Below are positions 29,131 through 37,595 of a stretch of DNA of 64,000 bases, one piece after another (position 1 is the first letter of the stretch; the number at the start of each line of letters is the position of its first letter). A model generated the notes under the pieces. The model was not told where the DNA came from. It did not search any database and saw only the letters and a program-made list of their open reading frames with translations. The position numbers and the translations under genes are program-made. This DNA is from an uncultured Lachnospiraceae bacterium (GTDB lineage: Bacteria; Bacillota; Clostridia; Lachnospirales; Lachnospiraceae): positions 224,494 through 288,493 of the forward strand of contig CANQDA010000001.1 of assembly GCA_947591155.1 (NCBI GenBank), given 5' to 3'.

Positions 29131-30675
29131 TTATGCATTATACCATGCTATATTTAATCCAGCAGCATGCAATTCTTTCATAATGTTCTTTTGCCAATCT
29201 GAGTCTAAAGATATATATACTATACCATCCAAATCCCCTGGTTTTTCAACATCTGAATCTACTAAGGATACTACTTTTCCCCTTCCCAATTTTGCAACCA
29301 TATATCCATGTTCAAATACAACATTTTGCCGTGCCCTATTTTTAAAATCTTTTTCTCCTTTCTGCCTTCCTTCATCGCACGCAGAATATATGACAATTGC
29401 AAACACAACATCACTATAATGTTCTATTTTCTCAATTATCGTCATTCCGCAACTTGCATTTTCAGCAAGAATAATAGGCTCTAATCCAATTCTTCTGCAA
29501 AAATTTTCAATTTTTTCTCTCAACACCTCATCATGCCCATGAACTATAAACACCCTATCTTTCATAATATCTTTTTCCTTTCTCATCATTGTACCTATTG
29601 GTTCACTGTTTGAACTAATTTCTTCTATATTAACAGAATCACTTTTTTCAAGTATCTCGCTACACAGTTCACGTATCCAACCTATTTTTCCAAAACTGCC
29701 CCCAAATACATATGATACTTTTTTTATATTCTTATAAAATAATAACCTTTGTTTTACTTCCAAAAAGTATTTTTTTATGGTAATCCTATTTCTTAGGTAC
29801 TCACACACATCCCAAAAAAGTTCCATAAACTTATTCCATTCCAGACTATCTCTTAATTCCACTATAACATCTGCTAAAACATTCTTTATGTAAGTATCTA
29901 TTTCAAAAACACGTAAAATATCTTCAAAAACAAGATAGTCATAATATACGTTCTCTACAGATATTAAAAAGTTAAAGGAAATTGGCTTAGGTGGAACATT
30001 TGTTAAAATAGTTGCATTGTATTCATTCATATATGTTTTCAAGTATTCATGCTGTATAGCTTGATTTAGTATAGAATCAAACCTATTATCTTTTATTTTT
30101 GCCGCCTTTTTTACTGCCTCTAATGTTATTGACAAACCTCTATCTTTCAGCTTAGAGGGAATCTCCCTTAGAATATCGGCTTTTTGAGGAATATTTGCAA
30201 CAATAGGGTTCCACAATTCCGAATCATCTGGCACCTCTCGCCACTGCTCTGCAATTGTTATACCCATTGTTGCTTTTCTATGGATAATTGCATCATTATG
30301 TTTCCTTATAAAAGTATGACCAGCCTCTTTATAGAACTCTTGATGACTATCTTTAACATACCTATATTCAAGCCGTTTCTTTTCAAAATAATATTCCAAA
30401 TTGCTTTCCCTTAGCGGAAACAATACCAACTTATTACTCAAAAAACTTGATTTTTGCATCATCACATATCTAACAATATGGGATTGTGCTATAAAAGCTG
30501 GTGGCAATATACAATATTCGTTAGTTAACAGTACCGCAATATTTAAACTTTGACCTAAAACCTTGGACTTAGACAAATCATTTCCCAAAAACGTTGGGAA
30601 TGTTTTCCACATATCTGGTCCCATAAAATCTAGGAAAATATTCTTATGCTCATAAATAGATTCTTTTCTCATCAT
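29131..30675 (-). CDS. TIR-like (PF10137, CAP12/Pycsar-effector type) protein with about 370-aa novel N-terminal domain
   Basis: C-term VFIVHGHDEVLREKIENFCRRIGLEPIILAENASCGMTIIEKIEHYSDVVFAIVIYSACDEG...RARQNVVFEHGYMVAKLGRGKV. Confidence 0.85.
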   Translation of the reverse strand: MMRKESIYEHKNIFLDFMGPDMWKTFPTFLGNDLSKSKVLGQSLNIAVLLTNEYCILPPAFIAQSHIVRYVMMQKSSFLSNKLVLFPLRESNLEYYFEKKRLEYRYVKDSHQEFYKEAGHTFIRKHNDAIIHRKATMGITIAEQWREVPDDSELWNPIVANIPQKADILREIPSKLKDRGLSITLEAVKKAAKIKDNRFDSILNQAIQHEYLKTYMNEYNATILTNVPPKPISFNFLISVENVYYDYLVFEDILRVFEIDTYIKNVLADVIVELRDSLEWNKFMELFWDVCEYLRNRITIKKYFLEVKQRLLFYKNIKKVSYVFGGSFGKIGWIRELCSEILEKSDSVNIEEISSNSEPIGTMMRKEKDIMKDRVFIVHGHDEVLREKIENFCRRIGLEPIILAENASCGMTIIEKIEHYSDVVFAIVIYSACDEGRQKGEKDFKNRARQNVVFEHGYMVAKLGRGKVVSLVDSDVEKPGDLDGIVYISLDSDWQKNIMKELHAAGLNIAWYNA

Positions 30676-31265
30676 AATTCATCTATAAACACCTTTATTT
30701 CATCTATATTTACATAATAGCTAGTATTAACTGTAAATACCTTATTACTATCCAGAGTATTTATCCATTTCTCATATTCTATGTTAAGTTTATCAAGATA
30801 ATCTAACTCTATCCCCTGTTCAAAAACTCTGTTCCTGCTTTTAATCCTCTTTAATGACACAACAGACGGACAAGTACAATAAATATATCCATCTATTTTG
30901 GGTGCAAACGCTAAAATATCACAATATAATTGTGAATAAACCTTAAATTCACGTTTTGACAAATTGCCTTTTTCATATTGTAATCTAGCAAATGTAATTA
31001 ACTCATCCAAGCAACGATCCATAAGAACCACGTTATAATCATTAATTGTTATATAATTTGAAGCAATCATTGCTAAAGTAGACATTCTACTATGAAATGC
31101 CCATTTTTTCATATCGGCATAAAAATCAGGCAAAAATTCATTTTTTGAAACATCTTCTTCAATAAACTTTGCCCTATCCAATTTTTCAATTAGCTTTTCT
31201 CCTATCGTTGTTTTTCCCACAGCAATCCCACCCACAATTGCTATTAATTTCGTTTTTCTATCCAT
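30672..31265 (-). CDS. deoxynucleoside kinase-like protein
   Basis: IAVVGG-like P-loop GGIAVGKTTIGEKL; DRCLDE; RNRVFEQGIELDYLDKL lid region. Confidence 0.8.
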   Translation of the reverse strand: MDRKTKLIAIVGGIAVGKTTIGEKLIEKLDRAKFIEEDVSKNEFLPDFYADMKKWAFHSRMSTLAMIASNYITINDYNVVLMDRCLDELITFARLQYEKGNLSKREFKVYSQLYCDILAFAPKIDGYIYCTCPSVVSLKRIKSRNRVFEQGIELDYLDKLNIEYEKWINTLDSNKVFTVNTSYYVNIDEIKVFIDEL

Positions 31266-31752
31266 GCCTTCTTTCATAATCCTCCTCAATACTTTTCAAT
31301 TTATTAATCAGCAAGTCCTCATCTGTATAAACTCCTAACGATAATTTTAATCCGCCAATAATAAATTGATTAATATACATTGACTGATTGTCAATTCCAC
31401 ATTTTTGCGGATCTGGTATTGTTTTCAAACGTATATCTGTCGCCAAACCAATTGCCCCCATATATTTATCTGGATTTACATATCTACTCAAACAGTCCAT
31501 ATAGCCTGCCTCCCACATTGTACCAGAATCTTCCGCAATCTGACACAAAAAAACATTTGACTCTTCAAGTTTTTCTACATCTGCCCTATATATTTTTTCA
31601 GCCGTAATGTCATTCCTTGTTTTATCATTAATACTATCATTTTCATTTGGGCAATACACAACAAATCCAGCCTTTCTCAATTTCTTTGCTAATCGCAAGT
31701 TATTATAAACCTCCGCATAAGAAAACATAGGACCACCTAAATATATTTTCAT
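31258..31752 (-). CDS. nucleoside 2-deoxyribosyltransferase family protein
   Basis: MKIYLGGPMFSYAEVYNNLRLAKKLRKAGFVVYCP...DSGTMWEAGYMDCL. Confidence 0.85.
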   Translation of the reverse strand: MKIYLGGPMFSYAEVYNNLRLAKKLRKAGFVVYCPNENDSINDKTRNDITAEKIYRADVEKLEESNVFLCQIAEDSGTMWEAGYMDCLSRYVNPDKYMGAIGLATDIRLKTIPDPQKCGIDNQSMYINQFIIGGLKLSLGVYTDEDLLINKLKSIEEDYERRHG

Positions 31753-31793
31753 TCTATTTTCTCCTCTACATATGCTTTTATCTTATACCACAC

Positions 31794-32738
31794 TTATATT
31801 AAATGTTCAGGTGCTTTTCTAACTGCTTGTTTTATTTCATCTTCACGTTTTTGATATATTGAATCAGCTATTTCTTCAACCTTAGAAAGCAACCACATAT
31901 ATGCAGTTGTTCCTCTAGAGTAATTAGCCTCCGCATACATATCTATTCGTCCATCTTTACGCAACGAATCAACCTGGGCAAAAGCACGATTATCGCCTGC
32001 TGGGTATATTGCAAAAGTCTTTCCTCCATATTGTTGAAGTATGGAAAAAACCGGAACATCACTTGGACCATCTGCTATGTATATCATGTTCTCAAAAGGT
32101 ACTCGGCGATCTTTTTTTTCCATTCTGCTATTGACATCTATATACTCATACTTATTTGAGCCTTTATTGATTTCAAATATTGCTCTCGTTTTAGAAGTAT
32201 TGTCTATTAAGTATCCCGTCTGCTGAATTTCCCGATTTACAACGTTCACGTTGCCTTCTCCTTGAAACATTGAAGATAAAATAGGAGTTTCAATAAATTC
32301 ACATCCCCATATATCATCCACATATTGACTAACTAAAGACCCTTTAATCATAGATGTTAAACCAGTACTAACAATGTAATGTTCTACATGAATCCCATAT
32401 TTTTGATAATTGCTATTTTTAGCTATTACTTCCTTTAAATCTGGGAAAATATCTATTACTCCAGGATAAAAGACCAATTCAGTCCCTAATTCATATAACA
32501 TATCATTATTTAATCCTTTAAACATTCCCTGTTGCACACATGTTAACATATGATTTAAATAGATTGTATCTTTATTTACTTTAATACCTTGTTCTAAATA
32601 TTGTTCTGGTAAAGCATTTACTTCTTTCCAAAAAGCACTTGCATCAATATTATATTTTTTAAATAATGGCTCTTGCATATAGCCATTAATAAGAGTTTTA
32701 TCAAAATCCCAAATAATTGCAATTGTATTTTGTTCCAT
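31794..32738 (-). CDS. HAD-family phosphatase
   Basis: IIWDFDKTLINGYMQ motif I; YIVSTGLTSMIKGS motif II; YIADGPSDVPVF motif IV. Confidence 0.85.
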   Translation of the reverse strand: MEQNTIAIIWDFDKTLINGYMQEPLFKKYNIDASAFWKEVNALPEQYLEQGIKVNKDTIYLNHMLTCVQQGMFKGLNNDMLYELGTELVFYPGVIDIFPDLKEVIAKNSNYQKYGIHVEHYIVSTGLTSMIKGSLVSQYVDDIWGCEFIETPILSSMFQGEGNVNVVNREIQQTGYLIDNTSKTRAIFEINKGSNKYEYIDVNSRMEKKDRRVPFENMIYIADGPSDVPVFSILQQYGGKTFAIYPAGDNRAFAQVDSLRKDGRIDMYAEANYSRGTTAYMWLLSKVEEIADSIYQKREDEIKQAVRKAPEHLI

Positions 32739-32857
32739 GTCTAATTCCCCTCGTATTAATCCATTAATTCTAATACCACACATACCTTATCCATGCTATA
32801 ATTCACATATAAATATGTTCTGTACAAACAGAACTGCATTACTCCCCATATTCTTTT

Positions 32858-33239
32858 CTATTTTTCTAATTCAAACTGCCACTTTTTTCTCTCCGCTTCC
32901 TCCTTACTACCTTCCGCTCTGTTTTTCATTTATTCCTGCTACAATTTCGACGCCTGTTGTGATTTTGTTCTTAATTCTAGTAATCCGTACCTATTTTTGT
33001 ACTTCAAGCCATACCCGTTTAAAATTGTAACTTGTTTCTTTCACATCATTGACCACAGCCATAACAAATCTTAGCTGATAGTGATTTTTCAGAATGAAAT
33101 CGTATATCTCGTAATCTTTCGGTTCCACTCCAAACGTAACTTTGCATACGGATAGCTTTCCCTCCGATATGCGTTCCAAAATGCCTATCCAGAATGGTTT
33201 CTAAAAAATTACTGTCAATCTACCCGATACTTTGTCCAT
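32858..33239 (-). pseudogene. yjdF: degenerate yjdF-family gene (in-frame TAG and frameshifts)
   Basis: MDKVSGRLTVIF-stop-KPFWIGILERISEGKLSVCKVTFGVEPKDYEIYDFILKNHYQLRF...; C-terminal SKEEAERKKWQFELEK in another frame. Confidence 0.75.
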
Positions 33240-33249
33240 GACAATTCCT

Positions 33250-33365
33250 CCTTAAAAATTATACTGGGCAAAGAACAGACGCCCCAAGGAGAGAGGGGCA
33301 CTTACACTGTAATGGTGTGCCTAGACTACCCACCAGTTCTGCAAAATTGCCTTACGTTGTGTTTT
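33250..33365 (-). ncRNA. probable yjdF-motif riboswitch
   Basis: Minus strand AAGGCAATTTTGCAGAACTGGTGGGTAGTCTAGGCACACC...GCCCCTCTCTCCTTGGGGCG...TTTGCCC directly upstream of the yjdF pseudogene. Confidence 0.65.
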
Positions 33366-33453
33366 TATCTTTGCCATTATATATTACCACATAACCACTC
33401 ATTTTTCCATAAAAATATAGCAATCTACTTATTTTTCCTTATCTATTTTATTT

Positions 33454-33473
33454 ACATGGTGCTAGCACCATGT
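33454..33473. promoter_or_regulatory. 20-bp perfect palindrome ACATGGTGCTAGCACCATGT, candidate operator
   Basis: Perfect dyad beside a minus-strand TTGAAC -35-like hexamer upstream of the riboswitch. Confidence 0.6.
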
Positions 33474-33521
33474 TCAAATCATTACCAAGAAAAAATATCC
33501 TGTCTAACTCACAAATAGAAT

Positions 33522-33986
33522 CTAATTAATCTTCAGCTTCTTTTCCATAATTTCATAAACCAGTTTGACATCATTTTGTAATTCATAAATTCCATGCCCT
33601 ACCGTTTTATACCCTCTATGCTCATATAAGCATACTGCCGAAAGTGAAGCATCTAAGAGAGCTGTATCATGTTTTTTTGAGATCCCCATTTCTAGGCAAT
33701 CCATAATCCTTGAACCACAGCCTTGTTTCTGATAATCTGGCAACACATATACTCCCGTAATATGATTGCCGTCATAGCATCCCGTACCGATAATAATATC
33801 TCTATTTATCAGTACTCCCATATTCCCAGAAGCTATCCCTTCTAAAATATGTTCCCTACTATGATGTTGGCAAAAGAAATCTGCCACCTCTTTAGGATAA
33901 TACTTTGGATATACCGTTCTAATTGTTGTATGTAAAATATTGTGTATTGCATCTGCCATTTCCACTGTTGCCGTTAAATACTCCAT
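33522..33986 (-). CDS. GNAT-family N-acetyltransferase
   Basis: ITGVYVLPDYQKQGCGSRIMDCLE acetyl-CoA-binding motif. Confidence 0.88.
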   Translation of the reverse strand: MEYLTATVEMADAIHNILHTTIRTVYPKYYPKEVADFFCQHHSREHILEGIASGNMGVLINRDIIIGTGCYDGNHITGVYVLPDYQKQGCGSRIMDCLEMGISKKHDTALLDASLSAVCLYEHRGYKTVGHGIYELQNDVKLVYEIMEKKLKIN

Positions 33987-34088
33987 ATCTCTCCTCCAAA
34001 AAATCTCAACTTATAAATTGCATTATATCACTTCCAATCTTCATTTACCACATAAATTAGGCGCAACAACTGCCACGCCCCACATTTC

Positions 34089-34403
34089 TTATCGTTCCAA
34101 CGATTTCTCAATCTTCCACCTCTGCCCTTTCAGATCGTTCTGCTTCTCATACAGATCATTGCGCTCTTTGCAGAGTTCTTTCATACGCTCCAACTGCGCC
34201 CGCACTCCCTCCCGGCATTCCGGCTCTATCTTCTGGTACTCCCCCGTTAAACTGCGGATTGCATTGTTATTCTCCTTGATCTGCTCCGATACACATACCC
34301 AGTCTATCAGATTGCGGACTTCCATATCCGTATCATATAATTCCGTTTCTGTCAAAATCTTTGCACACAGCCGCACCATGACTTTCTTTTCCATATCCGT
34401 CAT
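34089..34403 (-). CDS. hypothetical IME3 protein (coiled-coil)
   Basis: ORF co-directional with and downstream of the relaxase. Confidence 0.6.
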   Translation of the reverse strand: MTDMEKKVMVRLCAKILTETELYDTDMEVRNLIDWVCVSEQIKENNNAIRSLTGEYQKIEPECREGVRAQLERMKELCKERNDLYEKQNDLKGQRWKIEKSLER

Positions 34404-34422
34404 ATACTATCAATCCCCTTTC

Positions 34423-35793
34423 CTATCGGCTTATATCAAAAGCACGTTTCGGGCGCTTATTTGCCCTTTCTGCCTGCTCTAATGCCTTTGTCCGTTCCAC
34501 TATCGACTGCACCTGTTCCCTGCCTAAATGACGCTCCAAACGCCCCAAATCAGACACTTTTCCCTGCAATCGGTCTATGATGTCGCTCTGCTCCATGACC
34601 TTATCCGTCAAACGGCTAATCTGCTTCTGTTGCCCATCCACTTTGACAGTCAGCTTCTTGCACTGCTCCGCAAGCTGCACACATTTAATGGTCAGACTCT
34701 TTACTACCTCTTTCAATTTCTCCACAAGCGGTAACGCCTTTTTATCCCGATATGCCTTTGCGCTCATCAACGCCCCCGGCTCTGCCAACTGCCATTTTAC
34801 ATCTTCATCATAGGCATGGATATTCCGCTCCATGACTTCCTTTGACTGCACCATTTTGTTAAGTTCTTGCTGTAACTTTTTCTGCTGTTTTTCCAACTTT
34901 TCATTTTCGGATAACAGCTTTTCTTTATCCTCTGCCAGTGTTTCTGTCTGCTCTTTCAGAAGATGATTTGTAGCAGAAAGTTCTGATACTTCCTTTCGGA
35001 TTTCTTCTCCTTCTTTCCGTATCTGCTCCGTTTCCTGCTCTGCCGCCGTCTGCCGATAAATAAGATCAGCTAATTCCTCTCTGCCGCCAGAAATGGTCTG
35101 TTCCAGTTCCTCCACCTCTTTCTGACGTTCCCGCTTTTCAAAATCCAAGACAGACAGATGTTTCTCATGTGTTCCCTTTTTCTCCCACTCAATATCATGC
35201 CGAAGCATAATCTCCGCAAGCTGCTCTTTCTCTGCCGCTACCCACTGGTTACGTTCCGTTTCGCTCCTTGTGCCGCCTTTGAAGCCGAGTTCAGCCAATG
35301 CCTTTTTTAACGACACTCTTGTTTCAAGCCCTCTCTTGCTTCCAGTCGTATAAGGTATGAAATCTATATGCAGATGTGGCGTGACTTCGTCCATGTGGAG
35401 ATGTGCCGAGAATACCCGCAGCGTAGGATTGCGCCGCTGAAAGTCCTGCATATATTCATCAAGTATTCCTGCTGCGAGCCGTCCGTCCTCCGTCTTTGCC
35501 CCCATATCGTCCTTATTGCCGATCTGTATGATGATCTCATGGAACGGCTTCTCCTGCTTGCCGGAACAGATTTTTTCATAGTAATCGTCAATCTGGCGGT
35601 CACTTCTGGTCTGCTTCTCATTGTACCAGGCAAGCGCTTCATCAAATAATTCATGATACACATCTTTGATATTCTCGTTGCAGTATTCCACATTCAGACT
35701 GCTCCGCTCCGGATCAGTGTTCTTTGCATGGAATTTCCTGCTGTTGTGGTTGACCGAACCTTTCCCCGTCATAATGCTGATTGTCCGTTTCAA
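34423..35793 (-). CDS. Mob_Pre/MobV-family relaxase (IME3)
   Basis: FSAHLHMDEVTPHLHIDFIPY (HxDExTPHxH motif), long C-terminal coiled coil. Confidence 0.93.
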   Translation of the reverse strand: MKRTISIMTGKGSVNHNSRKFHAKNTDPERSSLNVEYCNENIKDVYHELFDEALAWYNEKQTRSDRQIDDYYEKICSGKQEKPFHEIIIQIGNKDDMGAKTEDGRLAAGILDEYMQDFQRRNPTLRVFSAHLHMDEVTPHLHIDFIPYTTGSKRGLETRVSLKKALAELGFKGGTRSETERNQWVAAEKEQLAEIMLRHDIEWEKKGTHEKHLSVLDFEKRERQKEVEELEQTISGGREELADLIYRQTAAEQETEQIRKEGEEIRKEVSELSATNHLLKEQTETLAEDKEKLLSENEKLEKQQKKLQQELNKMVQSKEVMERNIHAYDEDVKWQLAEPGALMSAKAYRDKKALPLVEKLKEVVKSLTIKCVQLAEQCKKLTVKVDGQQKQISRLTDKVMEQSDIIDRLQGKVSDLGRLERHLGREQVQSIVERTKALEQAERANKRPKRAFDISR

Positions 35794-35850
35794 ATATATA
35801 TTCCTTCCTCTCTTATCAGTAATAAGCGCCGGTTACGGCGCACAGCCTTT

Positions 35851-35966
35851 GTTACTTTCTGCGAAAGTAACGCAAAAGCACTTTTGACACGCTCCGCTTT
35901 ATCAAAAGTGCAAACCCGCAAGCGGGTTTTGCGCCCTGCCGGGGGCATACCGTCCTTACGGACGGT
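35851..35966. other. candidate oriT region of IME3 (nested inverted repeats)
   Basis: GTTACTTTC/GAAAGTAAC (35851-35871), GCACTTTTGA/TCAAAAGTGC (35878-35911), ACCGTCC/GGACGGT (35949-35966), directly upstream of MobV. Confidence 0.5.
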
Positions 35967-36130
35967 GGGCGGCTCATCGCCGCCTCGTTACCGCTACTTC
36001 CCGGCTTTCTTTCAACAGCGCAACATTGCAATGTCTATACCCTTTGCAACCTTACAGTCCTCAAGAGCGCAATTCCAAGACTGCAAAATCCTAATGCGCT
36101 GCATTGTTGCGCTGTTGCCTTGCCTGTCCG

Positions 36131-37108
36131 TCACCGTCTGATCTTGTCCAGTTCCCAATACCATGTATTGTTTATCCGCTTTGCCCGGATGCCTAACTCT
36201 TTCTTTGCATTTTCAAGCGTCCGTTTCGATATGCCCTGTTCCTCCGCCAGATTAAAAACCTCATTGCTCTGCATGGCATTGTTTGTTTCCGCCAGTTCCC
36301 GAAGCAGCCGCTTCGCCTGCTCCATTTTATTTGCTTTGGGAGCAATGCCGCCCAAGACTTCATCCGCCGTAATCTCATAATCTCCGAGCCATTGAAAGCC
36401 GTCCTCCGACAATTCAAACGCCTTTGGGTGTCCGAACGCTGCAAGATTATTTTTGATCTGCACCACAGCCCTTATGTTTTCCTCGCCCTCTACCCTGCCG
36501 ACTAAGAGAACGCTTCTCGCAACCGCAAAGAAATCAATCGAACCCATTCCCCGGTACGCCGCTTTATTTCCCGCTGCCTTGTTCATGTGACCGACAAGAA
36601 CAATCGCACATTGGTATTTCTCCGCAAGTGCCGCCAGTTTCTTTGTCATATCCCTTGCTTCATTCGCCCGATTCATATCCATACCGCCGCCCAAATAGGC
36701 TTGTATCGGGTCTAAGATCAGCAGCTTTGCTTTTGTTCTCATAACCGCTTCTTCCAGTCGTTCATCTATCATAGATAGAGATTTCATGCTTTCATCAATC
36801 ACTAAAATATTTTCACATTCCGCTCCTGCCTGCTCCAAACGTGGCTTTATCGTATCGGCAAGACCGTCCTCTGCACTCTGATAAATTACATGCAAAGGCT
36901 CTGTCGGCTTCATTTCATCATCCAAACCCTTTCCCTTTGATAATTTCGCTGCTATGTTCAGTACGAGCGTTGTCTTTCCGTCACCCGGATCGCCTTGCAC
37001 GATTGTCAGCTTGCCATAAGGGATAAACGGGAACCACAGCCAGGAAACTTCCTGCGACTGTATCTCCGACAATTTAATCAACTGCAATTCTGTTTTTGTT
37101 TCTTCCAT
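36131..37108 (-). CDS. RecA-like/RepA-type AAA family ATPase (IME3)
   Basis: VQGDPGDGKTTLVLNIAAKLS Walker A; LLILDPIQAYLG Walker B. Confidence 0.88.
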   Translation of the reverse strand: MEETKTELQLIKLSEIQSQEVSWLWFPFIPYGKLTIVQGDPGDGKTTLVLNIAAKLSKGKGLDDEMKPTEPLHVIYQSAEDGLADTIKPRLEQAGAECENILVIDESMKSLSMIDERLEEAVMRTKAKLLILDPIQAYLGGGMDMNRANEARDMTKKLAALAEKYQCAIVLVGHMNKAAGNKAAYRGMGSIDFFAVARSVLLVGRVEGEENIRAVVQIKNNLAAFGHPKAFELSEDGFQWLGDYEITADEVLGGIAPKANKMEQAKRLLRELAETNNAMQSNEVFNLAEEQGISKRTLENAKKELGIRAKRINNTWYWELDKIRR

Positions 37109-37132
37109 AATGCCCTCCGTTTCTGAAAATCG

Positions 37133-37236
37133 TTGTCACCGGAAGAAACCTCTGCTATACTGATATTGCGATATTGATAACGGAGGTTTTCCGGTTATCA
37201 CAGCCCTAACAGTTGCCGTTGTTAGGGCTTTTTTCT
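37133..37236 (+). ncRNA. candidate antisense (counter-transcribed) small RNA opposite the ATPase leader
   Basis: Plus-strand TTGTCA (37133-37138)-N17-TATACT (37156-37161), bulged hairpin TGATAAC.GGA/TCC.GGTTATCA, terminator AGCCCTAACA/TGTTAGGGCT-T6 (37202-37235). Confidence 0.5.
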
Positions 37237-37595
37237 TCTCCGTTGGTGTTTCCCTGCCATAGATATTTTGCTCCGTCCAACACCCATAGGATAGCTTTCA
37301 GCATATCAAGACAGTCATTCCGCATATCTTCCAATCCCTCCGGAGTTAAATCTACCTCTGTTTTTTCAAACTGTTCCGTCACTTCCCGGATATTGGTCTG
37401 CATTATCTTTAATTCCTCTACCAACTGATAGACCAGTTCTTTTTTACCAACCACGCACACCCGGTTATAAATGCAGGAACGGACAAAATAATCTTTTTTA
37501 GAAAGTCCGCTTGCAAAAATCTTTGCTTCGATTTCTTCCCTCTCTCTGGGGGAAATACGAAAGCTGATTGTCGGGTATTTATGCACTCCGCTCAT
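37206..37595 (-). CDS. RHH/MobC-like mobilization accessory protein (IME3)
   Basis: YPTISFRISPREREEIEAKIFASGLSKKDYFVRSCI. Confidence 0.75.
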   Translation of the reverse strand: MSGVHKYPTISFRISPREREEIEAKIFASGLSKKDYFVRSCIYNRVCVVGKKELVYQLVEELKIMQTNIREVTEQFEKTEVDLTPEGLEDMRNDCLDMLKAILWVLDGAKYLWQGNTNGEEKSPNNGNC

